A model generated the notes under the pieces. That model was given only the letters and a program-made list of their open reading frames with translations. It made no database searches and was not told the origin of the DNA. Of a DNA stretch of 21,893 bases, positions 6,898 through 15,270 are shown piece by piece; the first letter of the stretch is position 1; the number at the start of each line of letters is the position of its first letter. This stretch comes from an uncultured Parabacteroides sp. (GTDB lineage: Bacteria > Bacteroidota > Bacteroidia > Bacteroidales > Tannerellaceae). Where the stretch lies: positions 1 to 21,893 of the forward strand of contig URGO01000039.1 in NCBI GenBank assembly GCA_900547435.1. The letters are read 5' to 3'. The translations under genes were made by a program, and so were the position numbers.

Positions 6898-9087
6898 ATG
6901 TCAACATTAAGATTCAGAGTTGTAGAAAGAGCTTTCCAGACGAAGGCATTCGAAGCGCCTGCGCCTTCAGAGCGTCCCAGCGAGTATTTTGCCAAGAAAG
7001 TATTCAACAGGGAAAAGATGTTCAAGTATTTGCCTACCGCGGTATATGCCCAATTGGTAGACGCAATGGATAATGGAGCCGTACTGGACAGGGCTATCGC
7101 GGATAAGGTTGCGGAAGGAATGAAATGCTGGGCTATGGAAATGGGAGCTACTCATTATACACATTGGTTCCAGCCTCTGACCGAAGGTACCGCCGAGAAG
7201 CATGACTCATTTATCGAACATGACGGGAAAGGCGGGATGATAGAAGAATTCTCCGGAAAACTCCTCGTACAACAAGAGCCTGATGCCTCTTCTTTTCCGA
7301 GTGGAGGCATCCGCAATACTTTCGAAGCACGAGGTTATTCAGCATGGGACCCTTCTTCTCCGGTATTTGTCGTAGATGATACGCTTTGCATCCCTACGGT
7401 ATTTATCGCCTATACCGGTGAATCATTGGACTATAAAGCACCGTTATTGAAAGCGTTAAGTGCGGTCAACAAAGCTGCTGTAGAAGTATGTCATTATTTT
7501 AATCCGGACGTAAAAAAGGTGATGGCCTATTTGGGTTGGGAGCAGGAATATTTCCTTGTGGATGAAGGCTTGTATGCCGCACGTCCGGATTTATTATTGA
7601 CCGGTCGCACGTTGATGGGACATGAAGCCTCCAAAAACCAACAACTGGAGGACCATTACTTCGGAGCTATTCCCACAAGGGTGGCGGCTTTCATGAAAGA
7701 TCTGGAGGTACAAGCTTTGGAACTGGGTATTCCGGTAAAGACCCGGCATAATGAGGTAGCCCCCAACCAGTTTGAGTTGGCTCCTATCTTCGAAGAATGC
7801 AATTTGGCCGTCGACCATAACATGCTCATCATGTCGTTGATGCGGAAGGTGGCACGCACACACGGCTTTCGGGTTCTTCTGCACGAGAAACCGTTCAAAG
7901 GAGTGAATGGTTCAGGTAAACACAACAACTGGTCGTTAGGCACCGATACCGGCATTCTATTAATGGCACCGGGCAAGACGGCTGAAGAGAACCTCCGGTT
8001 CATCACATTTGTGGTCAATACATTAATGGCGGTATATCGGCATAACGGATTATTGAAGGCCTCCATCATGAGTGCAACCAATGCTCATCGCTTGGGAGCC
8101 AACGAAGCACCTCCAGCCATCATTTCTTCTTTTCTGGGAACGCAACTCAGCAAAGTGTTAGACCACATGGAAGAAAGCACTACGGATGAGCTGATAACCT
8201 TGGGCGGGAAGCAAGGTATGAAACTGGACATTCCGCAGATTCCGGAATTATTAATCGACAATACCGACCGTAACAGGACTTCACCTTTCGCTTTCACCGG
8301 AAACCGGTTTGAGTTTCGTGCCGTAGGTTCAGAAGCCAATTGTGCCAGTGCCATGATTGCCCTAAATTCCGCCATAGCAGAGCAATTAACGCTTTTCAAG
8401 ACTGAAGTAGATGCGTTGATAGAGCAAGGAGAAGCCAAAGAAACGGCTCTTATCCAAGTAATCCGCAAATATATCCGCCTAAGCAAGCCTATCCGGTTTG
8501 ATGGAAACGGATATAGTGAGGAATGGAAAATAGAGGCTGCTCGCCGAGGATTGGATTGCGAAACCAGTTGTCCGCTCATCTTCGACCGATATTTGACTCC
8601 CGAAAGCATAAAGATGTTCGAATCAACAGGGGTAATGACGCGGAAAGAACTGGAAGCCCGCAATGAAGTCAAATGGGAGACTTATACGAAAAAAATTCAA
8701 ATTGAGGCACGCGTGTTGGGAGATTTGGTGATGAACCATATTGTACCTGTTGCGATTGAGTACCAAACCAAACTTATTGATAATGTATATAAGCTAAAAG
8801 GTATTTTCCCCGAAGAGGAAGCAGACAAACTATCGGCCGAGAATATCGCCATTATCCGTAAAATCGCAGAACATACCTCTTACATCAAAGAGCATGTAGA
8901 CAGCATGGTCGATGCAAGGAAAGTGGCCAACAAAATCACAGATGAACGGGATAAAGCCATTGCTTATCATGACAAAATAGCTCCTATGTTGGAACAGATT
9001 CGCTATCATATCGACAAATTAGAGCTTATCGTCGATGATAAAATGTGGACATTACCCAAATACCGCGAACTTCTGTTCGTCCGGTAG
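6898..9087 (+). CDS. glnN: Glutamine synthetase type III
   Basis: The protein has 729 residues, the length of GSIII and much longer than GSI (about 470). It makes glutamine from glutamate, ammonium and ATP. N-terminal GSIII-specific sequence (KMFKYLPTAVY, EMGATHYTHWFQPLTEGTAE) is followed by the catalytic core: GWEQEYFLVD, TRHNEVAPNQFELAPIF, then NGSGKHNNWS with the catalytic His at 342, and FTGNRFEFRAVGS. The C-terminal part is helical and is the extension found in this family. As last gene of the operon it is followed by a strong hairpin terminator. No GSI-type adenylylation motif is expected or seen. Confidence 0.96.
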   Translation: MSTLRFRVVERAFQTKAFEAPAPSERPSEYFAKKVFNREKMFKYLPTAVYAQLVDAMDNGAVLDRAIADKVAEGMKCWAMEMGATHYTHWFQPLTEGTAEKHDSFIEHDGKGGMIEEFSGKLLVQQEPDASSFPSGGIRNTFEARGYSAWDPSSPVFVVDDTLCIPTVFIAYTGESLDYKAPLLKALSAVNKAAVEVCHYFNPDVKKVMAYLGWEQEYFLVDEGLYAARPDLLLTGRTLMGHEASKNQQLEDHYFGAIPTRVAAFMKDLEVQALELGIPVKTRHNEVAPNQFELAPIFEECNLAVDHNMLIMSLMRKVARTHGFRVLLHEKPFKGVNGSGKHNNWSLGTDTGILLMAPGKTAEENLRFITFVVNTLMAVYRHNGLLKASIMSATNAHRLGANEAPPAIISSFLGTQLSKVLDHMEESTTDELITLGGKQGMKLDIPQIPELLIDNTDRNRTSPFAFTGNRFEFRAVGSEANCASAMIALNSAIAEQLTLFKTEVDALIEQGEAKETALIQVIRKYIRLSKPIRFDGNGYSEEWKIEAARRGLDCETSCPLIFDRYLTPESIKMFESTGVMTRKELEARNEVKWETYTKKIQIEARVLGDLVMNHIVPVAIEYQTKLIDNVYKLKGIFPEEEADKLSAENIAIIRKIAEHTSYIKEHVDSMVDARKVANKITDERDKAIAYHDKIAPMLEQIRYHIDKLELIVDDKMWTLPKYRELLFVR

Positions 9088-9124
9088 CAAAGCATCAACG
9101 TATCGCACCGCTATTCTCAGATGA

Positions 9125-9149
9125 ATTTCGTGTAACACGTTGACGAAAT
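9125..9149 (+). other. Hairpin just before the glnN terminator
   Basis: ATTTCGT (9125-9131) pairs with ACGAAAT (9143-9149), and AAC/GTT inside the loop can extend the fold. It has no T-run. It could stabilise the 3' end of the operon mRNA. Confidence 0.4.
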
Positions 9150-9155
9150 CAGAAG

Positions 9156-9222
9156 GCAAGGGAGCAAGTGACAAGGAGCCGGATAAATTCGGCCGGCTTG
9201 TTCCCTTGCTTATTTATTTTTA
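9156..9222 (+). terminator. Strong intrinsic terminator of the ammonium operon
   Basis: GCAAGGGAGCAAG (9156-9168) pairs with CTTGTTCCCTTGC (9197-9209), 13 bp with one G-U. The loop holds a second small stem (GCCG/CGGC). A T-rich tail (TTATTTATTTTTA) follows at 9210-9222. Confidence 0.88.
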
Positions 9223-9256
9223 ATGGTCTACATTTTTAATCAACAAGTTGACACAG

Positions 9257-9293
9257 ATTACGTAATGGAATCCCATCGTTTTTTATAAATTTG
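9257..9293 (+). promoter_or_regulatory. ccsBA promoter with upstream palindrome
   Basis: TAAATTTG at 9286-9293 fits the -7 consensus TAnnTTTG and lies 28 bases before the ATG of ccsBA. A perfect 10-bp palindrome ATTACGTAAT (9257-9266) lies just upstream, in the -33 region, where a regulator could bind. No -33 TTTG is visible. The operator idea is inference from symmetry and position alone. Confidence 0.5.
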
Positions 9294-9320
9294 CACACCA
9301 AATCGTAAACAAATAGGAAC

Positions 9321-11801
9321 ATGCAATATCTGACAAGAATTCTTTCTTCTTACATCACATCGCTCATACTAATGCTGGGATATGCCTGCGTTTTGGCCAT
9401 TGCAACTTTTATTGAAAAGCAAATGGGCACAATGGCCGCCAAGACATTGGTCTATTATTCTCCCCTATTTATTCTTTGGCAATTCATAATGGTTGTAAAT
9501 TTCATAGCTATAGTTTGGAAACACCGGCTATGGAAACGCCCCAAATGGGGAATGATGACGATTCATGCCGCATTCATCGTGATTTTAGCAGGAGCTATGT
9601 GCTCTCATTTATTCAGCATAGAAGGATTGTTGCATCTTCGGGAAGGTGAACAGAGTAACCGGATTGTGGTGCGTACCCAAGAAGGAACCTATTTTCACAC
9701 TCTACCTTTCGAAGTGGAACTAATAGACTTTACCTTAACCCGTTATCCCGGGTCAACCAGTCCGTCCTCGTTCGAAAGCGAAGTGATAGTACACATAGAC
9801 GGAAAAAAACAACAAGCCTTGATTTTTATGAATAACGTATTAGATGTAAAAGGATACCGGTTCTACCAAGCCTCATACGATACGGACGAATGTGGTACCA
9901 TACTCTCCGTAAATCACGATATCATAGGGCGAAATATTACCTATTCCGGTTATTTTCTGTTATTGGTCGGTTTCATTATGAGCCTTTTCGGAAAACGTTC
10001 CCGATTCCATGCTTTGATTGCAAAGCTGAACAAGCTGCATATAGCAGACCGTTCTACCTTGTGCCTTGTCGGACTACTTCTTCTTTCCGGAATGACACAA
10101 GCCAAGGAACAACCTAAAATAAACTTAGACCATGCCATCCAACAGTTTTCCGTAAAACCGGAACATGCGGAGGCATTCGGGCTTCTTCCCATGCAATCTG
10201 AAAGCGGGCGTATGATTCCGATTAACACCTTTTCTTCTGAAATCTTGCGCAAATTGCACAAATCGGAACAATTCGGCAAGTTGAATTCCGACCAATTCCT
10301 GTTAAGTCTTTTAGCATTGCCGGATATGTGGATGCGTGTTCCGCTTATTCCGGTTTCCAATACGGAAATCATCTCTCGGTATCATCTTCCGGACAAATCC
10401 TGTAGTTATTTACAAGTATTCGACTCACATGGAGCTTACAAATTTCAACAACAAGTAGAAGAGGCTTACAACAAACAACCCAATGAACGTACCCGCTTTG
10501 ATAAAGATTTGATGAAATTGGACGAACAGGTAAATATTCTCCATCAGTTGCTTAATTACAGGTTATTACGAATCTTCCCCAATGAAAAAGCCCCGAATCA
10601 CAAATGGTATGCACCGGGAGATGACCTTTCTTCTTATAGTGGAAAAGATTCTATGTTTGTTTCCCGCATATTTATCTGGTATTTGGGAGAAGTGCAAACT
10701 GCGTTAAAGAGTCAGGACTGGAGCAAAGCCGATGAAGTTCTGGCTATGATCGGCAAATACCAACAGGCCAAAAACCAGACATTAGACATCAGCCCGAAAA
10801 AAATGCAAGCCGAAGTCAAATATAACCAAATGAATATCTTTGGCAAATGCAAAGTAGGTTATCTCATCGCAGGCGGACTATTGCTTATTCTCTCGTTTAT
10901 CCGTATGTTTCGAGAAACGAAAGAAAAAACGGGTCCATCCGCCCACCCGTTTATTCGTCAACTTTCCAACTTGTCAACTTATCAATTCTTACTTATTGCA
11001 GCTGTACTGGTCGTATTCCTTTTCCATACATACGGAATGGGTATGCGATGGTATATAGGAGGATATGCCCCTTGGAGTAATTCATACGAAACGATGGTTT
11101 ATGTAGCTTGGGCTACTGTCGCAGCCGGAGGAGTTTTAGGACGTAGCCGCATCACGCTTGCATTAGCCGCTATCTTTGGAGGAATTATCCTGTTTGTTTC
11201 CGGCCTAAATTGGATGGATCCGCAAATAGGGACATTGGTGCCGGTATTAAAATCGCCGTGGTTGATGTTTCATGTTGCTGTTATTGTAGCAGCATACGGA
11301 TTCTTTGGCATTTGCTGTTTATTAGGCATTACCAATATGATACTGATGGGATTTGTCAACCCACGTACAAAAACTTTATTACAGACACGAATAAAAGAAC
11401 TGACCTTAATCAACGAGATGGCTCTTCTGATAGGTTTGGCGTTTATGACAATCGGCACCTTCCTCGGTGCAATATGGGCAAACGAATCATGGGGACGCTA
11501 TTGGGGATGGGATCCGAAAGAGACATGGGCCTTGATTACCTTAGTCGTCTATGCTATGGTGGAACACCTCCGGTTAGTACGCCGCTGGTATAACCTTTGG
11601 TCGTTCAATTTTCTCACAATCCTTGCTTTCGGGTCCGTCCTGATGACCTTCTTCGGGGTCAATTACTTTTTAAGCGGTATGCATTCGTATGGAGAAAACG
11701 AGCAAGTGAGCAATCTATTCAACTATTTGTTCTTAGCCATCATAGGTATTCTTGCTCTTGCACTTTGGGCATTCCGCAAGCATAATCTGATAGACAAGTA
11801 A
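9321..11801 (+). CDS. ccsBA: Fused cytochrome c biogenesis protein CcsBA (ResB + CcsA), system II
   Basis: The protein has 826 residues and joins both halves of the system II haem exporter/cytochrome c synthase. Residues 1-230 are ResB-like: three N-terminal membrane segments, EGEQSNRIVVRTQEGTYFHT, and GYRFYQASYD, which is the conserved ResB motif. A large periplasmic part follows, then a membrane segment near 515-530. The CcsA half starts at about 550 with RWYIGGYAPWSNSYETMVY, has a membrane His in LMFHVAVIVAAYGFF, and holds the WWD haem motif SWGRYWGWDPKETWALITL, followed by the H of VEHLRL. It moves haem outward and attaches it to CxxCH cytochromes. No cytochrome gene such as nrfHA lies in the window. 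Three or four 8-base near-repeats (10958-10989) code for the join between the halves. Confidence 0.92.
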   Translation: MQYLTRILSSYITSLILMLGYACVLAIATFIEKQMGTMAAKTLVYYSPLFILWQFIMVVNFIAIVWKHRLWKRPKWGMMTIHAAFIVILAGAMCSHLFSIEGLLHLREGEQSNRIVVRTQEGTYFHTLPFEVELIDFTLTRYPGSTSPSSFESEVIVHIDGKKQQALIFMNNVLDVKGYRFYQASYDTDECGTILSVNHDIIGRNITYSGYFLLLVGFIMSLFGKRSRFHALIAKLNKLHIADRSTLCLVGLLLLSGMTQAKEQPKINLDHAIQQFSVKPEHAEAFGLLPMQSESGRMIPINTFSSEILRKLHKSEQFGKLNSDQFLLSLLALPDMWMRVPLIPVSNTEIISRYHLPDKSCSYLQVFDSHGAYKFQQQVEEAYNKQPNERTRFDKDLMKLDEQVNILHQLLNYRLLRIFPNEKAPNHKWYAPGDDLSSYSGKDSMFVSRIFIWYLGEVQTALKSQDWSKADEVLAMIGKYQQAKNQTLDISPKKMQAEVKYNQMNIFGKCKVGYLIAGGLLLILSFIRMFRETKEKTGPSAHPFIRQLSNLSTYQFLLIAAVLVVFLFHTYGMGMRWYIGGYAPWSNSYETMVYVAWATVAAGGVLGRSRITLALAAIFGGIILFVSGLNWMDPQIGTLVPVLKSPWLMFHVAVIVAAYGFFGICCLLGITNMILMGFVNPRTKTLLQTRIKELTLINEMALLIGLAFMTIGTFLGAIWANESWGRYWGWDPKETWALITLVVYAMVEHLRLVRRWYNLWSFNFLTILAFGSVLMTFFGVNYFLSGMHSYGENEQVSNLFNYLFLAIIGILALALWAFRKHNLIDK

Positions 11802-11807
11802 TCCGAC

Positions 11808-11839
11808 AAAAATAGAGACGCTCATTACGAGCGTCTCTA
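11808..11839. terminator. Bidirectional terminator between ccsBA and glmM
   Basis: A perfect 11-bp stem, TAGAGACGCTC (11813-11823) and GAGCGTCTCTA (11829-11839), has a 5-base loop. On the minus strand a T5 run follows directly, so it ends the glmM transcript. On the plus strand the tail is weaker (CGAAAATCTTTTATCC), but it lies 12 bases after the ccsBA stop and may serve both. Confidence 0.88.
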
Positions 11840-11855
11840 CGAAAATCTTTTATCC

Positions 11856-11927
11856 TCACAGTAACATCATCAATACAGAGAAGAGGAACGTGAGGAATAC
11901 CAATACTTCTTGAATAATCAGTCCCAT
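11856..11927 (-). CDS. Tiny hydrophobic protein (23 aa) downstream of glmM
   Basis: An ATG 3 bases after the glmM stop opens a 23-codon frame that ends in TGA 16 bases before the terminator stem. The peptide starts MGLIIQEVLVFLTF and ends VLMMLL. It is almost wholly hydrophobic apart from Gln6 and Glu7, so it looks like a single membrane segment. The frame fills the space between glmM and its terminator almost exactly, which suggests a translated small gene and not spacer. I do not recognise a family. A chance frame in glmM 3' UTR is the alternative. Confidence 0.5.
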   Translation of the reverse strand: MGLIIQEVLVFLTFLFSVLMMLL

Positions 11928-11930
11928 AAC

Positions 11931-13322
11931 TTATTTACACATTTCATGAATAATCTGAATCAGGTTACCGCCCAACTCTTCAGCTTCCTGCATCGTATGC
12001 GCCTCAGAATAGATACGGATGATGGGCTCTGTATTGCTCTTCCGCAAATGCACCCACTTGTCAGGGAAATCTATCTTTACGCCATCAATATCGGTAATGT
12101 CGTATGCCGCAAATTGTTCTTTTACTTTACTTAAAATGGCATCAACATTAATTTCTGGCGTAAGCTGTACTTTTTGCTTGGAGATATAGTAAGTCGGATA
12201 GGTAGAACGAAGTTCGCTCACACGCATATTCTTCTTTGCCAAGTGAGACAGGAACAACGCAATTCCCACCAAGGCATCACGTCCATAATGGCTTGCCGGA
12301 TAGATAACCCCACCGTTACCTTCTCCTCCGATTATGGCATGAGTCGCTTTCAATTTGGCTACAACATTCACCTCACCTACCGACGAAGCATTATACTCGC
12401 ACCCGGCATACCGACGCGTGACATCACGCAATGCACGGCTTGAGCTTAAATTGCTAACCGTATTACCCGGCGTATGACTTAATACATAATCAGCTACGGC
12501 CACCAAGGTATATTCTTCGACAAACATCTCTCCGTTTTCACATACAATCGCCAGACGGTCTACATCCGGGTCAACCACAAATCCGACATCTGCCCGTTCT
12601 TTCTTGATCAGCTCAGAGATAGCCGTCAAGTTTTCCGGAAGCGGCTCCGGGTTATGAGCGAAATGACCGGTAGGTTCACAATTCAATTCTACGATTTGCT
12701 CTACGCCTAATGCTTTAAGTAATGCCGGAATCGCTATACCACCCACCGAATTGACACAATCTACCGCAACTTTGAAATTAGCCGCCCTGATGGCATCTAC
12801 ATCCACCAAGTCCAACTCCAATACGGCATCGATATGCTTCTGGATATAGGAAGTATCCGTAATCACCTTCCCTAAATGGTCTACATCTGCAAATTGGAAA
12901 TCTTCCTTTTCAGCCAAAGCCAGCACCTCGGCCCCTTCGGCTGCATTCAGGAACTCGCCCTTCTCGTTCAACAACTTCAAAGCATTCCATTGCTTCGGAT
13001 TATGGCTTGCCGTCAGGATTATTCCGCCACATGCGCCTTCCATTGTAACCGCCAGCTCGGTAGTAGGAGTCGTAGCCAAATCAATATCCACCACATCAAA
13101 TCCCATTCCCGTGAGTGTTCCCAGAACGACCTGTTTCACCATCGGACCGGAGATTCGCGCGTCACGCCCGACAACAATCTTGTTTGTAGTAATTTTTGTG
13201 TTTTTACGAATAAACGTAGCGTAGGCTGCTACAAACTTAACTATGGCTAAAGGATTTAAGCCCTCTTCCGGAGTTCCGCCAATAGTCCTGCGAATACCGG
13301 AAATCGATTTTATTAATGTCAT
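11931..13322 (-). CDS. glmM: Phosphoglucosamine mutase
   Basis: The protein has 463 residues. It converts glucosamine-6-phosphate to glucosamine-1-phosphate on the way to UDP-GlcNAc for peptidoglycan and lipopolysaccharide. The phosphoserine motif TASHNP places the active Ser at 106. The metal loop is VVDPDVDRLAIV, a variant of DGDxDR. The sugar loop GEGNGGVIY and the phosphate loop KSNTEPIIRIY complete the alpha-D-phosphohexomutase pattern. The SNTEP form, in place of SGTEP, resembles archaeal-type enzymes, so a broader hexose phosphomutase role is possible. It is 37 bases downstream of the DUF4827 gene, likely the same transcript. Confidence 0.9.
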   Translation of the reverse strand: MTLIKSISGIRRTIGGTPEEGLNPLAIVKFVAAYATFIRKNTKITTNKIVVGRDARISGPMVKQVVLGTLTGMGFDVVDIDLATTPTTELAVTMEGACGGIILTASHNPKQWNALKLLNEKGEFLNAAEGAEVLALAEKEDFQFADVDHLGKVITDTSYIQKHIDAVLELDLVDVDAIRAANFKVAVDCVNSVGGIAIPALLKALGVEQIVELNCEPTGHFAHNPEPLPENLTAISELIKKERADVGFVVDPDVDRLAIVCENGEMFVEEYTLVAVADYVLSHTPGNTVSNLSSSRALRDVTRRYAGCEYNASSVGEVNVVAKLKATHAIIGGEGNGGVIYPASHYGRDALVGIALFLSHLAKKNMRVSELRSTYPTYYISKQKVQLTPEINVDAILSKVKEQFAAYDITDIDGVKIDFPDKWVHLRKSNTEPIIRIYSEAHTMQEAEELGGNLIQIIHEMCK

Positions 13323-13359
13323 AGTATATCAGACTTAAAACAATGAATTAAGTATTAAG

Positions 13360-13950
13360 TTATTTTTCAAAAATGTATCTTACCCGTGTGAAATAGACCG
13401 GTTCGTACATTTGGCGTAACATCTGGGAAGACACCTTGAACGGAACGATTAACTTTACTATCGCGCTATCACCCACATGATAAAACCCGGAAGCCAATCC
13501 TTCGCTCACATACGCTTCCAGTCCGCTACTTGCACTTCCGTCTTGAACCTCAGCAGCCTGTATCATACCATATTCATAATAAGGCGTTACCGTCATAGTT
13601 ACAGGAAGGTATTCACTTCCAAAGCCATCAATTGTAACCGTATCAGACATAAAAATACGAGCCTCGAACCGGCAAATCACGTTCTGACGCACACCCTCGC
13701 TTATCCGCTTTCCGTTTCCGGAATCTATCACATTCAGATAAACATCATTATCCAATTTCACGAATTCGTTTTCTTTAAAGACACCATCAGCAGGATATTC
13801 GTCCAAAACAACAATACCCTCTGAATCCATCAAGCGTTCAATCGCATCTTTTTCAGCTTCCAATCTTTCGGTATAGGACTTTGTCTTGTTACAAGAAGTG
13901 AAAGACAAAACCACACACAACATCAACACGAATCCAACAATCTTCTTCAT
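13360..13950 (-). CDS. DUF4827-type lipoprotein
   Basis: The protein has 196 residues from the ATG at 13950. A longer frame to 14004 is open, but the -7 element at 13982-13989 lies inside that extension, and MKKIVGFVLMLCVVLSFTSC is a classic lipoprotein signal with Cys20 as the acylated residue. The mature part starts with a charged helix (SYTERLEAEKDAIERLM). It continues with a mixed domain of unknown function, which I recall as DUF4827 of Bacteroidales: DEYPADGVFKENEFVKL, GVRQNVICRFEARI and the closing IVPFKVSSQ. The pattern distantly recalls FKBP-type folds. It would be anchored in a periplasm-facing or outer membrane. It sits between nrnA and glmM and carries its own promoter. Confidence 0.8.
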   Translation of the reverse strand: MKKIVGFVLMLCVVLSFTSCNKTKSYTERLEAEKDAIERLMDSEGIVVLDEYPADGVFKENEFVKLDNDVYLNVIDSGNGKRISEGVRQNVICRFEARIFMSDTVTIDGFGSEYLPVTMTVTPYYEYGMIQAAEVQDGSASSGLEAYVSEGLASGFYHVGDSAIVKLIVPFKVSSQMLRQMYEPVYFTRVRYIFEK

Positions 13951-13981
13951 CTGATTTCTTTTCTTTTTATTATTTGAAAGG

Positions 13982-13989
13982 CAAATATA
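13982..13989 (-). promoter_or_regulatory. Promoter -7 element of the DUF4827-glmM unit
   Basis: On the minus strand this reads TATATTTG, an exact TAnnTTTG match, 31 bases before the ATG at 13950. It supports that start over the longer frame from 14004. Confidence 0.6.
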
Positions 13990-14011
13990 GGCATTCTCCC
14001 CCAAAAAGGTA

Positions 14012-15058
14012 CTATGATTTGCCAGAATCTTTCGTTATTACCGGATTTAATTCCGACAATCCCTTCTCGAATGTCGCGATAGCATCCGCCAATGTCCCGT
14101 AGAACTCACCTCCTGAAGCATTCTTGTGCCCGCCTCCATTAAAATAACGTGCGGCAAACTCATTGCATGGGAAATTACCTACCGAGCGAAGTGAAATCTT
14201 TATATAATCCTTATCTTCCCGGATGAAAACACTGAAAACTACATCGGCTATGCTAAGGGGCATATTCACAAATCCCTCCGAATCGCCCGTGCGATAATTA
14301 AAGCGTTTCGCTTCTTCGTTAGAAAGAGTTATCAAGGCCGTATGCAGCTCCGGATAGACTTTCATCTTCTCATACAGCACATAGCCCTGCATACGCAAAC
14401 GGCTTTCGGAATAAACTTGGAAGACCTGCCGGTATATACGGTCTTTATCAATACCTTTCTTGATAAGCTCTTCGATAATCGCATATATTTCCGGCTTATT
14501 GGAATTGTACGTAAATGCCCCCGTGTCGGTCATCATACCTGTATAAATACATTCGGCCGAGTTTTTGGGCAATAAATCAAACATCCCCATCCGGCATATA
14601 AAGCGGAAAATCATTTCGCTGGTCGAAGATATCTCCGGATGGGACATTGTGACCCTACAAAAATCCGCAGGATTCAGATGATGGTCTATCATCACCCTAC
14701 GCCCGGGTGCCTCCAGCAAAGCTTTCGCCACCTTCTCCACACGCTTCGGTTCGTTAAAGTCAAGACAAAAAATCACATCCGCCTCGCTCAATAGTTTTTC
14801 AGCGAACTCCGGATATTTCTCATGAATCACAATATCCTTCGCACCCGGCATCCATCTATAAAACTGAGGAAAATCATTGGGCACCACCACTGCTACGCTA
14901 TCCTTTCCACAAGCATTCAGGAAATGATATAACCCTAATGACGAACCCAACGCATCGCCATCCGGTGAAACGTGCGTTACGATAACAAATTTATCGCCTT
15001 TCTCGACATACTTTTTCGCCTTTTGAATCTTCTCTTCAGGAATGATTTTTGTAATCAT
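14012..15058 (-). CDS. nrnA: DHH/DHHA1 phosphoesterase, NrnA-like (nanoRNase/pAp phosphatase family)
   Basis: The protein has 348 residues, typical for NrnA. The DHH domain shows HVSPDGDALGSSLG (first metal motif), VIFCLDFNEPKR, and the name-giving MIDHHLNP. A linker leads to the DHHA1 domain with GGGHKNASGG near the C-terminus. By family knowledge such enzymes degrade 2-5 nt RNA fragments and dephosphorylate 3'-phosphoadenosine 5'-phosphate. Some relatives cleave cyclic dinucleotide products (pApA), so the exact substrate is open. The gene has its own promoter (15084-15091) beside repeat B, and the DUF4827 gene follows. Confidence 0.88.
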   Translation of the reverse strand: MITKIIPEEKIQKAKKYVEKGDKFVIVTHVSPDGDALGSSLGLYHFLNACGKDSVAVVVPNDFPQFYRWMPGAKDIVIHEKYPEFAEKLLSEADVIFCLDFNEPKRVEKVAKALLEAPGRRVMIDHHLNPADFCRVTMSHPEISSTSEMIFRFICRMGMFDLLPKNSAECIYTGMMTDTGAFTYNSNKPEIYAIIEELIKKGIDKDRIYRQVFQVYSESRLRMQGYVLYEKMKVYPELHTALITLSNEEAKRFNYRTGDSEGFVNMPLSIADVVFSVFIREDKDYIKISLRSVGNFPCNEFAARYFNGGGHKNASGGEFYGTLADAIATFEKGLSELNPVITKDSGKS

Positions 15059-15083
15059 AATTTCATCTTTATAATTCAGCAGG

Positions 15084-15091
15084 CAAAGATA
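15084..15091 (-). promoter_or_regulatory. Promoter -7 element of nrnA
   Basis: On the minus strand this reads TATCTTTG, an exact TAnnTTTG match, 25 bases before the nrnA ATG. The -33 area (about 15108-15115) falls at the edge of repeat B. Confidence 0.6.
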
Positions 15092-15112
15092 CGCTTTTTC
15101 CCCGAAAAAACA

Positions 15113-15193
15113 TAGGCATAAACGCCAACGAAGTTAGGCATGAACGTCGGCGAAGATAGGCATAAACGAAATCAATGATAGGCATGAATTTTT
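15113..15193 (+). repeat. 22-bp-period intergenic repeat, copy B
   Basis: Four cores start at 15113, 15135, 15157 and 15179, spaced exactly 22 bp. Each reads TAGGCAT(A/G)AA, and the A/G choice alternates A, G, A, G. The first three continue with CG; the last runs into TTTTT. The rest of each unit is only loosely alike (CGAAG in the first two). The cores are the same as in copy A at 4141-4220. It lies just upstream of the nrnA promoter and reads opposite to the flanking genes. Confidence 0.88.
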
Positions 15194-15209
15194 AAAGACA
15201 TACAAAAGC

Positions 15210-15248
15210 ACAAGCTCATAGACCTCTCCGCAAGGTCCACAAGCTTGT
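15210..15248 (-). terminator. Likely phoU terminator
   Basis: ACAAGCT (15210-15216) pairs with AGCTTGT (15242-15248), and inside it GACCT pairs with AGGTC. On the minus strand the stem is followed by GCTTTTGTATGTCTTT. It lies 23 bases after the phoU stop. Confidence 0.55.
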
Positions 15249-15270
15249 TATTCATGAAAAACTCATCCTA

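Noticed and set aside
8085..8672. Long minus-strand open frame (195 codons) within glnN
   Set aside because: It is a shadow of glnN codons. It is Ser/Arg-rich, has no promoter and overlaps a certain gene.
13951..14004. 18-codon N-terminal extension of the DUF4827 protein
   Set aside because: The extension would cover the -7 promoter element and would put a hydrophilic stretch ahead of a clear lipoprotein signal.
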